Below are positions 25,378 through 35,518 of a stretch of 64,000 nucleotides of DNA, one piece after another. The stretch comes from AWTP1-13 sp963827545 (lineage in GTDB: Bacteria; Pseudomonadota; Alphaproteobacteria; Rhizobiales; Hyphomicrobiaceae). The translations under genes were made by a program, and so were the position numbers. The first letter of the stretch is position 1. Each line of letters opens with the position of its first letter. The notes below the pieces were generated by a model. The model ran no database searches. It saw only the letters and a list, made by a program, of their open reading frames with translations, and was not told the DNA's origin. The DNA is taken from contig CAWHBI010000051.1 in the NCBI GenBank assembly GCA_963827545.1, positions 7,357 to 71,356 on the forward strand. The letters are read 5' to 3'.

Positions 25378-28300
25378 ATGCCGTTCAGCCGCTTCTTCAT
25401 CGCCCGCCCGATCTTCGCAGCCGTGGTGTCGCTGGTGATCGCGATCATCGGAGCGATCGGGTACACCGGTCTCGGCGTCACGCAGCTGCCCGAGATCACC
25501 CCGCCGACCATCACCGTCACCACCAGCTATCCCGGTGCCAGCGCGCAAACCGTGGCCGACACGGTCGCTGCGCCGATCGAGCAGGAGATCAACGGCGTCG
25601 AGAACATGATCTACATGGCCTCGCAGTCGACCTCCGATGGCAATCTGTCGCTCACCGTGACATTCGATGTCGGCACCGATATCGATCGCGCCCAGGTGCT
25701 GGTGCAGAACCGCGTCAGCGCTGCCGAGCGGCGGCTGCCCGACGAGGTGCGCCGTAACGGCCTGACCGTGCGCAAGCGCTCGCCCGACCTGCTGCTCGCG
25801 ATCCACCTGATTTCGCCAGACAGCACCTATGACCAGGTCTACATTTCCAACTACGGCCTGCTGAACGTGCGCGACCGGCTGATGCGGCTCTACGGCGTCG
25901 CCGATGTATTCCTGTTCGGCGTACGCGAATACTCCATGCGCATCTGGCTCGACCCGGAACGGATCGCCGCGCGCGACCTCACGGCGGAACAGGTGCTGGA
26001 TGCCTTGCGCGCGCAGAACGTGCAGGTGGCGGGCGGCGCGCTCGGCGAGCCGCCGGTCGACTACAAGAACGCCTTCCAGATTTCCCTGCAGATGAAGGGC
26101 CGCCTCAGGACAGCTGACGAGTTCGAGGAGATCATCGTCAAGAGCGGTGCTGATGGCCGGGTCGCGCGCCTCAAGGATATCGCGCGCGTCGAGCTGGGTG
26201 CGCTGAGCTACAGCGCGCAAGGCTACGCCGACCGGTTCCCGGCGGTCATTGTCGTCGTCGACCAGCAGCCCGGCTCCAACGCGGTGGCCGCCACGCAGGG
26301 CATCAAAGACACGATGGCCGAGCTGGCCAAGAGCTTCCCCAAGGGCCTCGAATACCGCATCACCTACAACCCCACCGAATTCATCGAGGTCTCGATCCGC
26401 AAGCTCTACGTGACCATCCTCGAGGCGACGATGCTGGTGGTGCTGGTGGTGCTGCTGTTCCTCAAGACCTGGCGCGCCACCATCATTCCCGTCATCGCCA
26501 TCCCCGTGTCGCTCATCGGCACCTTCGCCGTGATGCAGGCTTTCGGCTTCTCGCTCAACATGCTCACCCTGTTCGGGCTGGTGCTGTCGGTTGGCATCGT
26601 CGTCGACGACGCCATCGTGGTGGTTGAGAACGTCGAGCGGAAGCTGAGAGAGGGCATGCCACCGATAGAGGCGGCGCGCGTCTCGATGGACGAGGTTGGC
26701 ACCGCGCTCATCGCCATTGCCCTGGTGCTGCTGGCGGTGTTCGTGCCGACGGCGTTCATCAGCGGCATCACCGGCCAGTTCTACCGGCAGTTCGCCGTCA
26801 CCATCGCCACGGCGACGGCGATTTCGCTGCTCCTGTCCCTTACGCTCAGCCCGGCATTGTGTGCGCTGCTGTTCCGGCCACATTCGTCCGGGCACGAGGA
26901 GCGGTCGCGGCTGATGGCGCCCGTGCGCGCCTTCTTCCGCCTCTTCGACGCCGGCTTCGATGCGCTGGCCCGCGGCTACGGCCATCTCGTACGTGGCCTG
27001 GCCCGTGCGTGGAAGCCCGTACTGGTCAGCTATGTGGTGCTGCTGGCCTTCGCCGGCTGGTTCGTGCAACGGCTGCCGACCGGCTTCATCCCGAGCCTCG
27101 ACCGCGCCATCTTGATCATCTCGCTGCAGCTGCCGGCGGGCGCCTCGCTGCAGCGGACGGACGCGGTCGTGCGGCAAGCAACCGAGATCCTGCTGGCAGA
27201 GCCCGGCGTCCAATACTCGAACGCCTTCACTGGCCGCAACGCCGCGACCTTCACGTCCGCGACCAACGCCGGCCTGCTCTTCCTGGTGCTCGACGACTTC
27301 GAGGATCGGCACCGGCGCGGGCTCACCATCGACAAGATCGCCCAGTCGCTGCGGGGCAAGCTGGCGCAGATCGAGGAGGCGCAGTCGCTCGTGTTCATTC
27401 CACCGCCCGTGCGGGGCATGGGGGCGGCTTCCGGCTTCTCCATGCGGCTCCAGGACAGGCTGGGCATGCCGGCCGCCGACTTCGCACGCGTCACACAGGA
27501 GTTCGTTGCCGAGGCGAACCGTACGCCCGGTATCACCAACGTCTTTACCACCTTCGCCGCCTCCACTCCCCAGGTGTTCGTCGACGTCGATCGCGACAAG
27601 GCGCAGATGCTGAAGGTGCCCGTCACCAACATCTTCGAGGCCATGCGCGTGTTCATGGGCTCGGCATACGTGAACGACTTCAATATGTTCGGCCGCACCT
27701 ATCGCGTTACCGCCCAGGCGGCCGGCGATTACCGGCTCGACCAGGAGAGCGTGTCCAAGATCCGCGTTCGCAGCTCGGAGGGCCACATGGTGCCGCTCGG
27801 CAGCCTGGTGACGTTCAAGGAGATCGCCGGGCCCGAGCGCGTGCCGCGCTACAACCTGTTTCCGTCGGCCGAAGTGCAGGGCTCGGCGGGCGCCGGTGTC
27901 AGCTCGGGCCAGGCGCTCCAGATCATGCGCGCTTTGGCGTTGGAGAAGCTGCCGCCGGGCGTCACCTACGAGTGGACCGACCTCTCCTACCAGGAAGCCA
28001 AGGTCGGGCGCACGGGCTACTACATCTTCGTGCTGAGCGTGATCTTCGTGTTCCTGGCGCTCGCGGCCCAGTACGAGAGCTGGTCGCTGCCGCTCGCCAT
28101 CATGCTGATCGTGCCCATGTGCCTGTTCTCGGCTGCCTTCGGCGTGTGGCTGCACGGGCGCGAGATCAACATCCTCACCCAGATCGGCTTCGTCGTGTTG
28201 ATTGCGCTGGCGGCCAAGAACGCGATCCTGATCGTGGAGTTCGCACGCCAGCACGAGGAGCAGGGCAAGGATACGGTGTCGGCAGCCGTGGAGGCCTGCC

Positions 28301-28551
28301 GGCTGCGCCTGCGTCCGATCCTGATGACGTCGCTGGCTTTCACGCTGGGGGTGGTGCCGCTCTATCTGGCGATCGGGGCCGGTGCCGAGATGCGCATTGC
28401 GCTGGGCACTGCCGTGTTCTGGGGCATGATCGGCGTGACCTTGTTCGGTTTGATCTTCACGCCGGTGTTCTACGTGGTCATTCGCCGGCTCATTGGCGGC
28501 AAGGTGGCAGCCACCGGCCGCGGACACGCTGTGCCCCAGCCGGCGGAGTAA
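25378..28551 (+). CDS. RND (HAE1-type) multidrug efflux permease
   Basis: 1057 residues, the normal AcrB/MexB length. It starts MPFSRFFIARPIFAAVV and has 12 membrane spans in two halves with large periplasmic loops after spans 1 and 7. The proton-relay aspartates are in GIVVDDAIVVVENVER in TM4, and the Lys and Thr partners fall in the TM10-11 region (LAAKNAILIVEFA). The porter loop PTFIPSLDR-type motif appears as GFIPSLDRAI. It pumps hydrophobic compounds with the adaptor upstream. No TolC-type channel or regulator gene is adjacent. The ATG at 25378 has an AGAGGG ribosome site. Confidence 0.95.
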   Translation: MPFSRFFIARPIFAAVVSLVIAIIGAIGYTGLGVTQLPEITPPTITVTTSYPGASAQTVADTVAAPIEQEINGVENMIYMASQSTSDGNLSLTVTFDVGTDIDRAQVLVQNRVSAAERRLPDEVRRNGLTVRKRSPDLLLAIHLISPDSTYDQVYISNYGLLNVRDRLMRLYGVADVFLFGVREYSMRIWLDPERIAARDLTAEQVLDALRAQNVQVAGGALGEPPVDYKNAFQISLQMKGRLRTADEFEEIIVKSGADGRVARLKDIARVELGALSYSAQGYADRFPAVIVVVDQQPGSNAVAATQGIKDTMAELAKSFPKGLEYRITYNPTEFIEVSIRKLYVTILEATMLVVLVVLLFLKTWRATIIPVIAIPVSLIGTFAVMQAFGFSLNMLTLFGLVLSVGIVVDDAIVVVENVERKLREGMPPIEAARVSMDEVGTALIAIALVLLAVFVPTAFISGITGQFYRQFAVTIATATAISLLLSLTLSPALCALLFRPHSSGHEERSRLMAPVRAFFRLFDAGFDALARGYGHLVRGLARAWKPVLVSYVVLLAFAGWFVQRLPTGFIPSLDRAILIISLQLPAGASLQRTDAVVRQATEILLAEPGVQYSNAFTGRNAATFTSATNAGLLFLVLDDFEDRHRRGLTIDKIAQSLRGKLAQIEEAQSLVFIPPPVRGMGAASGFSMRLQDRLGMPAADFARVTQEFVAEANRTPGITNVFTTFAASTPQVFVDVDRDKAQMLKVPVTNIFEAMRVFMGSAYVNDFNMFGRTYRVTAQAAGDYRLDQESVSKIRVRSSEGHMVPLGSLVTFKEIAGPERVPRYNLFPSAEVQGSAGAGVSSGQALQIMRALALEKLPPGVTYEWTDLSYQEAKVGRTGYYIFVLSVIFVFLALAAQYESWSLPLAIMLIVPMCLFSAAFGVWLHGREINILTQIGFVVLIALAAKNAILIVEFARQHEEQGKDTVSAAVEACRLRLRPILMTSLAFTLGVVPLYLAIGAGAEMRIALGTAVFWGMIGVTLFGLIFTPVFYVVIRRLIGGKVAATGRGHAVPQPAE

Positions 28552-28592
28552 TATCGGTGAGCGAAGCGACGATCCGCGCTCTCCAACGTCAT

Positions 28593-28606
28593 CCCGCGAA
28601 GGCGGG
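28593..28606. terminator. short GC-rich hairpin after the RND pump
   Basis: CCCGC-GAAG-GCGGG within CATCCCGCGAAGGCGGGGA, 41 bp after the pump stop. This is the core of a palindrome common in alphaproteobacterial intergenic DNA; here it can act as a terminator between convergent genes. Confidence 0.4.
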
Positions 28607-28729
28607 GACCCTGCAGACCATCCACGCGCAATTGCCTGAGTCGTGGATTCGCTTCCTGCAATCGGACGTTGGCGGCGAACTTGCGGGCCGGCATAAGCAG
28701 TGCGCCGGGGTGGCGCTTCGATGACACTC

Positions 28730-29602
28730 CTATTTCTTGCTGAGGCGCGCGATCAGGCTGGAGGTGTCCCAGCGGCTGCCGCCCATCTTCTGCACCTCGG
28801 CGTAGTAGCCGTCGATCAGGGTGGCGACATCGACCTTGGCGCCGTTGCGCTTGGCCTCGTCCATGATGATGCCGAGGTCCTTGCGCATCCAGTCCACCGC
28901 GAAGCCGAAGTCGAACTTGCCCTCGTTCATGGTCTTCCAGCGGTTGTCCATCTGCCAGGACTGCGCTGCCCCCTTGGAGATCGTCTCCATGACCTTGGGG
29001 ATGTCGAGGCCAGCCTTCTGCGCAAACGCAAGTCCCTCCGAGACGCCCTGCACGGTGACGGCCACGATGGTCTGGTTGACCATCTTGGTGAGCTGCCCGG
29101 CTCCGGCAGATCCGATCAGCGTCACCATGCGCGCGTAGTTGTCGATCACCGGCTTGGCCTTGTCGAACGGCGCCTGATCGCCGCCGACCATCACGGTCAG
29201 CGCGCCATTCTGCGCCCCCGCCTGCCCACCTGACACCGGCGCATCGAGGAAATCGAAGCCCTTGGCCTTGGCGGCCGCATAAAGCTCGCGCGCGATGTTG
29301 GCCGAGGCGGTGGTGTTGTCGATGAAGACGGCGCCCTTCTTGACGGCGTTGAAGGCGCCCTTGGGCCCAAGCGTCACCTCGCGCAAGTCGTTGTCGTTGC
29401 CGACGCAGCAGAACACGAAATCCGCATCTTTCGCGGCATCGGCAGGTGTCGGCGCGGTCTTGCCGCCGTACTCCTTCGCCCAGGCCTCGGCCTTGGCGCC
29501 GCTGCGGTTGTAGACGATGAGATCGTGCGCGCCTTTCTTGCGGATGTGCCCCGCCATGGGGTAGCCCATCACGCCCAACCCGATCCAAGCCACCTTCGCC
29601 AT
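28730..29602 (-). CDS. NAD(P)-dependent beta-hydroxyacid dehydrogenase (GlxR/HIBADH type)
   Basis: 290 residues: VAWIGLGVMGYPMAGHI binds NAD(P), FLDAPVSGGQAGAQNGALTVMVGG binds substrate, GSAGAGQLTKMVNQTIVA holds the catalytic Lys, and WMRKDLGIIMDEAK is the conserved C-terminal segment. Typical substrates are 3-hydroxyisobutyrate, tartronate semialdehyde or succinic semialdehyde. It is a paralogue of the gene at 20735 but stands alone here. The ATG at 29602 with a CAGGAG ribosome site is chosen over one 41 codons upstream. Confidence 0.92.
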   Translation of the reverse strand: MAKVAWIGLGVMGYPMAGHIRKKGAHDLIVYNRSGAKAEAWAKEYGGKTAPTPADAAKDADFVFCCVGNDNDLREVTLGPKGAFNAVKKGAVFIDNTTASANIARELYAAAKAKGFDFLDAPVSGGQAGAQNGALTVMVGGDQAPFDKAKPVIDNYARMVTLIGSAGAGQLTKMVNQTIVAVTVQGVSEGLAFAQKAGLDIPKVMETISKGAAQSWQMDNRWKTMNEGKFDFGFAVDWMRKDLGIIMDEAKRNGAKVDVATLIDGYYAEVQKMGGSRWDTSSLIARLSKK

Positions 29603-29691
29603 GTCGCGTCTCCTGCTCCTGAGCCCGAGGCGACTTTTAGCGAAGGATGGCGGGATTGTCAGGAGGCGCCGGGCGCCAGCGGTGCGACAGG

Positions 29692-29841
29692 TCAGAAGCT
29701 CAGGCACTTGCTCAGCCCGAGGCATACGCGGGCACCCTCCTCCGCCGACGGCACGGCCATCATGGCGGCACCGATGAGGGCGGCCGCGGCCGTTACAGCG
29801 AGCAGAACGGTCTTGAGGGTCAACAGGCGTCTCCGGGGCAT
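29692..29841 (-). CDS. small membrane protein
   Basis: 49 residues: a basic start (MPRRRLLTLK), one hydrophobic span (about residues 11-28) and a short tail with two cysteines (ARVCLGLSKCLSF). This is the layout of many small single-span or exported alphaproteobacterial proteins. It precedes the dehydrogenase gene by 89 bp on the same strand. No family recognised; it could be a chance frame. Confidence 0.4.
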   Translation of the reverse strand: MPRRRLLTLKTVLLAVTAAAALIGAAMMAVPSAEEGARVCLGLSKCLSF

Positions 29842-30120
29842 TGGCACGGCTGTGTCACATACAAGGGGGTCGGTGCAAACCTTGTGCCGCCAAATGCGGC
29901 ACTGCCGGCACCATACGGCTCTGACGCTTTGCGCCGCCTGAACGCTCTGTTTATCGCGCATTCAGGAAAGTGTGGCGTTTCCACGGCTTATGTGCATTGG
30001 ACGGCCGGCCTGGCGGCCTGCTGGGAAGGCCCGGCTGGCTTGCGCCAGCGGCGCGTGAAATCGGCACGACAGGCGGCCGGCGGCTCGCCTAGATTGGCGG
30101 CGGTTGCACGGGAATAGACC

Positions 30121-31362
30121 ATGGCGGCGCGGAAGACGATGCCAATCAGTCTCGATGATATCGAAGCGGCACGCCGGCGGCTGATGGGAGCCGTCGTCGA
30201 GACCGATTGCGACTGGAGCCGGACGCTGTCCGAGATCCTGGGCTGCAAGGTGTGGCTCAAGTTCGAGAACCTGCAGTTCACGGCGTCGTTCAAGGAGCGC
30301 GGTGCGCTGAACCGGCTCTCGGCGTTGTCGGCGGAGGAGCGAACAAAGGGCGTGATTGCCATGTCGGCCGGCAACCACGCGCAGGGCGTCGCCTATCACG
30401 CCAGCCGCCTGTCCATACCCGCCACCATCGTCATGCCGATGAGCACGCCGACCGTGAAGGTGGTGAACACGCGCCGGCACGGGGCCGAGGTCATTCTGCG
30501 CGGCGAGACGGTGGAGGAAGCGGCTGCCTTCGCACACGAGCATGGGCGTGAGAGAGGGCTCACCTTCGTGCACCCCTACGACGATCCGCTCGTCATCGCC
30601 GGGCAGGGAACCGTCGCGCTGGAGATGCTGGGTGCCGCGCCCGAAATCGATACGCTGGTCGTGCCGATCGGCGGCGGCGGGCTCATTTCCGGGATGGCGA
30701 TTGCTGCCAAGACCCTGAAGCCCGACCTGCAGGTGATCGGCGTCGAGGCCATGCTGTATCCGTCGATGTACAATGCCATCAAAGGCGAAAGCCTGCCCAT
30801 GCGCGGCGACACGCTGGCCGAGGGCATTGCGGTGAAGGCCCCGGGGAAGATCACCGAGCCGATCGTGCGGCGGCTGGTCGACGACATCGTGCTGGTTTCG
30901 GAGCCCCAGATCGAGAACGCCGTCAGCATGCTCATCACCATCGAGAAGACGGTGGTGGAAGGCGCGGGCGCCGCGGGGCTGGCAGCTCTCTGCGCCGGCC
31001 GCGAGCGCTTCAAGGGCCGCAACGTCGGCCTGGTGCTGTGCGGCGGCAACATCGATACGAGGCTGCTCGCCAGCGTGCTCACGCGCGAGCTGGCGCGCGA
31101 AGGCCGCCTCACCCAGCTCAGCATCGATCTCGTCGATCGGCCGGGAACGCTGGGCAAGGTCGCCAACATCCTGGGCGAGGCCGGCGCCAACATCGTGGAA
31201 GTCACACACCAGCGCATCTTCTCCGACCTGCCGGCGAAGGCGGCGCTGCTCGAGGTGGTGATCGAAACGCGCGATCGCGATCATCTTGACGAAACCGTTG
31301 CGAAGCTGAAGGCAGCCGGGCTGGAGGTGGAAGTGCGCAGCAATCCCGGAGGAGCCCACTGA
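30121..31362 (+). CDS. ilvA: threonine ammonia-lyase (threonine dehydratase) with ACT domain
   Basis: 413 residues. The PLP-dependent half has FTASFKERGALN (the Schiff-base Lys), SAGNHAQGVAYHA, and the phosphate-binding loop PIGGGGLISG. The C-terminal 75 residues (SIDLVDRPGTLGKVANILGEAGANIVEV) form a single ACT domain. This is the short, one-ACT form, so either biosynthetic IlvA-like or catabolic TdcB-like; it makes 2-oxobutyrate from threonine. Its stop codon overlaps the start of the transketolase gene (TGATG), so the two are coupled. Confidence 0.93.
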   Translation: MAARKTMPISLDDIEAARRRLMGAVVETDCDWSRTLSEILGCKVWLKFENLQFTASFKERGALNRLSALSAEERTKGVIAMSAGNHAQGVAYHASRLSIPATIVMPMSTPTVKVVNTRRHGAEVILRGETVEEAAAFAHEHGRERGLTFVHPYDDPLVIAGQGTVALEMLGAAPEIDTLVVPIGGGGLISGMAIAAKTLKPDLQVIGVEAMLYPSMYNAIKGESLPMRGDTLAEGIAVKAPGKITEPIVRRLVDDIVLVSEPQIENAVSMLITIEKTVVEGAGAAGLAALCAGRERFKGRNVGLVLCGGNIDTRLLASVLTRELAREGRLTQLSIDLVDRPGTLGKVANILGEAGANIVEVTHQRIFSDLPAKAALLEVVIETRDRDHLDETVAKLKAAGLEVEVRSNPGGAH

Positions 31363-33774
31363 TGGAAGGCGCCCGCATGGTCCCGAGGGACGCCTCGACG
31401 CTGGACATGCTGCGCCAGCTCGAGCGCAAGGTGCTGTGGCTGTCGTCCTACATGATCCACCACGCCAACCACGAGGTGGATCGCGGCGACGGGCTGAAGG
31501 TGGGCGGACATCAGGCGTCGTCGGCTTCTCTCGTCACGCTGATGACCGCGCTGTATTTCCACATCCTGCGCCCTGAGGACCGCGTGGCCGTGAAGCCGCA
31601 CGCGAGCCCGGTTTTCCATGCCATCCAGTACCTGCTGGGCAACCAGTCGCTCGACAAGCTGCAGAACTTCCGCGCCTTCGGCGGGGCCCAGTCCTATCCC
31701 AGCCGCACCAAGGACAAGTGCGACGTGGATTTCTCGACGGGCTCCGTTGGCCTCGGCGTCGCCGTCACCGGTTTCGCCAGCTTCGTTCAGGACTACGTGC
31801 ACGCCAGGGGCTGGAGCCGCGACTGGCCCAAGGGACGCATGGTCGCCTTGATGGGCGACGCCGAGATCGACGAAGGCAACGTCCACGAGGCGCTGCTGGA
31901 ATACTGGAAGCACGGGCTCGAGAACTGCTGGTGGGTGATCGACTACAACCGCCAGAGCCTCGACTCGGTGGTCTCGGACCGCCTGTTCATGAAGATGGCC
32001 GGGATGTTCGAGAACCTCGGCTGGAAGGTGGTCCTGCTGAAATACGGCAGGCTGCTGCAGCGCGTTTTCGGCGAGCCCGGCGGCCAGCGCCTCAAGGAGT
32101 GGATCGACGACTGCCCCAACATGCTCTACTCCGCGCTGGTGTTCCAGGGCGGCGCGGCGTGGCGGCGGCAGCTGGAAGAAGACCTCGCCATCCATCCCGA
32201 CACGCTCGACATCGTGCGCCGCCACGACGACGCCGAGCTCGCCCGCCTGATGACCAACCTCGGCGGCCACGACATGGAGGCGATCCTCGAGGCGTTCGAG
32301 GGCGCGCCGACCGGGCAGCCCGGTGTGCTTCATCGCCTACACCATCAAGGGGCACGGCCTTCCCTTCCAGGGTCACAAGGACAACCATGCAGGCCTGATG
32401 ACCAAGACGCAGATGCAGGAGCTGCGTGCGCGAGAGGGCATCAACCAGGGCGAGGAGTGGGACAGATTTGCGGGGCTGGCCCTGCCGCACACCGAGGTCG
32501 AGCGCTTCCTGCAGCGGGTGCCGTTCATCCAGAAGGGACGCCGGCGGCTGGAGGCGGCGCGCGTTCCGGTGGACAAGTTCCCCAGGATCGAGGCCAAGGG
32601 GCAGATGTCGACGCAGGCCGGCTTCGGCCGCGTGCTGGACGAGATCGCGCGCGCGGCCGGCCCGCTCGCGGAGCGCATCGTCACCACCTCGCCCGATGTG
32701 ACCGTGTCCACCAACCTCGGTCCCTGGGTGAACCGGCGCGGGCTGTTCTCGATGGCCAGCCACGAGGACGTGTTCAAACAGCGCGGGCTGCTGTCGCCGC
32801 AGAAATGGGAGATGAGCCCCAAGGGCCAGCACTTCGAGCTGGGCATCGCCGAGATGAACCTGTTTCTCATGCTCTCCGCGCTGGGGCTCTCGCATTCGCT
32901 GTTCGGCGAGCGCCTGCTGCCCGTGGGGACGCTCTATGATCCTTTCGTGTGCCGCGGTCTCGATGCCCTCAACTACGCCTGCTACCAGGACTCGCGCTTC
33001 ATTGTGGTGGGAACGCCCGCAGGCGTTACGCTGGCGCCGGAGGGTGGTGCGCACCAGTCGGTCGGCACGCCGCTGATCGGCATGGCGCAGGACGGGCTCG
33101 CCGCCTTCGAGCCAGCTTATGTGGACGAGCTTGCCGTCATCATGGAATGGGCCTTCGACTACATGCAGCGCGATGCGCCCGAGGACGCCGAGCAGCGCTG
33201 GCACCGCGACGAGAAGGGCGGCTCGGTCTACCTGCGGCTTTCGACGCGGCCGCTCGACCAGCCGACCCGCGCCATGACGCCTGCGCTGCGCGATGCCATC
33301 ATCGACGGCGGCTACTGGCTGCGCCGGCCCGAGCCCGGCACCGAGCTTGCCATCGTGTATGCGGGCACGGTTGCGCCCGAGGCCATCGAGGCAGCAGGCC
33401 TGCTGGCCGAGGATCGCCGCGGCGTCGGCGTGCTGGCGGTCACCTCGGCCGACCGGCTCTCCGCGGGTTGGCACGCGGCGCAGCGGGCGCGCGAGCAGGG
33501 CCACCGCGATGCTTCTGCCCATGTCGAACAGCTGCTGTCCGAGCTGCCGCGCGACGCCGCCATCGTGACCGTGATCGACGCCTACCCCGAGGCGCTTTCG
33601 TGGCTCGGTGGTGTCTTGGGGAACCGCGTGCGCGCCCTCGGCGTCGAGCACTTCGGCCAGTCGGGATCGATCCCCGAGCTCTACGGCCACTATGGCCTCG
33701 ACGTGAATGCCATCCTTGCCGCCGCGGAAGGCATCAGCGGCCGGCCCGTGCGGTATCGGTTTCTGCAGAAGTGA
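31362..33774 (+). pseudogene. transketolase / homodimeric PDH-E1 (AceE-like) enzyme, frame broken by one base
   Basis: About 803 residues in two frames. The first 320 codons hold the ThDP domain (DGLKVGGHQASSASL, GDAEIDEGNVHEAL, IDYNRQSLDSV). The second part, from about 32323, reads VCFIAYTIKGHGLPFQGHKDNHAGLM and continues to the pyrimidine domain and C-terminus. One extra base in 32313-32322 separates them. AceE-like transketolases decarboxylate pyruvate or other 2-oxoacids with ThDP. Coupling to threonine ammonia-lyase suggests that 2-oxobutyrate could be the substrate. Every motif on both sides is intact, so the break may be a sequencing artefact. Confidence 0.85.
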
Positions 33775-33805
33775 GCTATCCTGCCCTTGTTTCTGGAGCC
33801 TCATC

Positions 33806-34088
33806 ATGACGCGACAATTTACGGCAATCATCGAGCGCGAGGACAAGGGCTACGTCGCACTTTGCCCCGAGCTGGACATCGCCAGCCAAGGCGACACGAT
33901 CGAGTCTGCGCGTGCAAATGTGCAAGAGGCGTGATGATCGAGCTAGCTTCTTCGAAATGGCTGCGCCGCAAGAAATAAAGCTGAGCGAGCTTCGTGACGC
34001 ATTTACGGCTAAGGCGAGTGAGGTGCACGGCTACTGCATTCTTGCAAATCACTACCATCTGCCTGTTGAACCACGCGAAGGAGGGTGA
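33806..34088 (+). pseudogene. degenerate HicB antitoxin gene
   Basis: The first 42 codons are a good HicB start (FTAIIEREDKGYVALCPELDIASQGDTIESARANVQEA) and then stop. Seven or so surplus bases later, the family's C-terminal half continues in another frame (FFEMAAPQEIKLSELRD...). The promoter-proximal half has a normal start, 31 bp after the transketolase stop. The matching HicA remnant lies 280 bp downstream. Confidence 0.7.
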
Positions 34089-34363
34089 GCGTGTCTCCCT
34101 GCCGTGTAGTGTAGATAGGCTGTACGACCGCACGGTTCGACACAGGTCGCGTCAACCGCTTGCGCGGGCGCGACGGCCCAGTTATTCGAAAGGTCGCTTC
34201 TACGGTGACGATTAAGGCCGATGCACAGGTATGCACGCCGCATCTCGTTGCGAGTGAGCCGAATACATTCACCTCGAATCCAGTGTCGACGGCTAACGAC
34301 TTGCCGCGTGCTGCGTCAGGAAGAGCGACGCGAGTAGAGCTTGCTCTGGAGCCGCTTGCCGAA

Positions 34364-34574
34364 ATCCTCTCCGGACGGGACGTCGCCACGCGCATCGAAG
34401 CATGCGCCTGCTCGACGAGGCCTCGCCCGGCAAGTCCACATGGTTATGCAGAAGAAGCTGCCCAATACCACGATCACCGTGCCTGTGCCCGATCACGCGA
34501 CGCTCCAGACGGGCACGCTGAGAGCCATAATCCGTCAGAGCGGCCTCGCTCGAGCCGAATTCGAGTCGGAGTAA
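34364..34574 (+). pseudogene. degenerate HicA toxin gene
   Basis: The C-terminal 40 residues are a clean HicA: MVMQKKLPNTTITVPVPDHATLQTGTLRAIIRQSGLARAEF. The N-terminal helix (ILSGRDVATRIEA) lies in a different frame, and the catalytic-His segment normally reading GSH is altered to VH. The toxin is therefore broken. About 280 bp of non-homologous sequence separates it from the HicB remnant, where functional pairs are adjacent. Confidence 0.75.
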
Positions 34575-34603
34575 GCCGAGCAGAAGATTGGGGCAATCGG
34601 TGG

Positions 34604-34697
34604 GGGCAAGGCCGTCCGGTCAAGTCCGCCGCTCCCCTTGGGAGCTCGTGGCTGATGGCCAAAGCTCCGAGAGCGGAGACCCGTCCGACCTTGCCCC
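34604..34697. repeat. long imperfect inverted repeat
   Basis: Outer arms GGGGCAAGG/CCTTGCCCC with further partial pairing inward, and an inner GGAGCT...AGCTCC stem. It follows the HicA remnant directly and could be a terminator or a small palindromic element. No coding content was seen between 34575 and 34855. Confidence 0.45.
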
Positions 34698-34737
34698 GGC
34701 ACCAGAGTAGACGGTCCCGCCGGATTTGGACATTACT

Positions 34738-34754
34738 GTGTCAGTTGTTGACAC
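34738..34754. promoter_or_regulatory. palindromic operator overlapping a -35 element
   Basis: GTGTCA-N5-TGACAC, perfect six-base arms, with TTGACA at 34748-34753 inside it. It lies about 100 bp before the GST start codon. A dimeric repressor site is likely; the -10 element is weak (TGCCTA at 17-bp spacing). Confidence 0.4.
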
Positions 34755-34855
34755 GGCCTGTGAACTTCAGTGCCTAGCTTGAGCGATTGCCGCCGTCCGT
34801 GCATTCGTTTAGCTTCGCCGCTTCACCTCAAAAGTCTTCGATCGGGAACAGCGAG

Positions 34856-35488
34856 ATGATCGATCTCTACACGTGGTCGACGCCCAACGGGCGCAAGGTA
34901 TCCATCATGTTGGAGGAGTGCGGCCTCGAATATGCCGCGCACTCCATCGACATCGGCAAGGGCGACCAGTTCAAGCCGGAGTTTCTGAAGATCAGCCCAA
35001 ACAACCGGATCCCCGCGATCATCGACCGCGAAACGGGGCGCTCGCTGTTCGAATCGGGCGCCATCCTGATGTACCTCGCGGAAAAGACTGGCAAGTTCTG
35101 GCCCAAGGACCCCGACGGGCATTGGCTGACCGTCCAATGGCTGATGTGGCAGATGGGCGGCGTGGGCCCCATGTTCGGCCAGGTGCATCACTTCGTGAAA
35201 TACAACCAGGGCAAGGCGCCCTACGCCGAGGAGCGCTATCTGAAGGAGGCGCACCGGCTCTACGGTGTGCTCGACCGCCGGCTCGCGGAGGCGGAATACC
35301 TGGCGGGCCCCTATTCGATTGCCGACATGGCTACCTGGCCGTGGGTGTCGCGCTTCGAATGGCAGACCGTCGACCTCAACCAGTATGCAAACGTGGCACG
35401 CTGGTACAAAGCCATTGCTGCGCGCCCCGCGGTGCAGAAGGGTTACCATGTTCCGGTCAAGCAGCCGGGCATTCCCATGCCGGCGTGA
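34856..35488 (+). CDS. glutathione S-transferase (YfcG/Nu-class-like)
   Basis: 210 residues. The thioredoxin-like half has YTWSTPNGRKVSIMLEECGLEY with the T-x-N active-site segment, ISPNNRIPAIID and LFESGAILMYLAEKTG. The helical half has MFGQVHHFVKY and GPYSIADMATWPWV. This is the Ure2p/YfcG-like Nu class, which has disulfide-bond reductase activity on glutathione disulfides. The ATG at 34856 is chosen over one 23 codons upstream because it gives the normal start MIDLYTWSTPNG. The DHDPS-family gene follows after 30 bp. Confidence 0.92.
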   Translation: MIDLYTWSTPNGRKVSIMLEECGLEYAAHSIDIGKGDQFKPEFLKISPNNRIPAIIDRETGRSLFESGAILMYLAEKTGKFWPKDPDGHWLTVQWLMWQMGGVGPMFGQVHHFVKYNQGKAPYAEERYLKEAHRLYGVLDRRLAEAEYLAGPYSIADMATWPWVSRFEWQTVDLNQYANVARWYKAIAARPAVQKGYHVPVKQPGIPMPA

Positions 35489-35518
35489 AGCGAGCATCAA
35501 ACTAAGGCGAGGCTCCCC

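Noticed and set aside
25363..28527. 1054-codon open frame antisense to the RND pump
   Set aside because: Shadow frame; composition rich in His, Arg and Gln from complementing GC-rich codons, no motifs.
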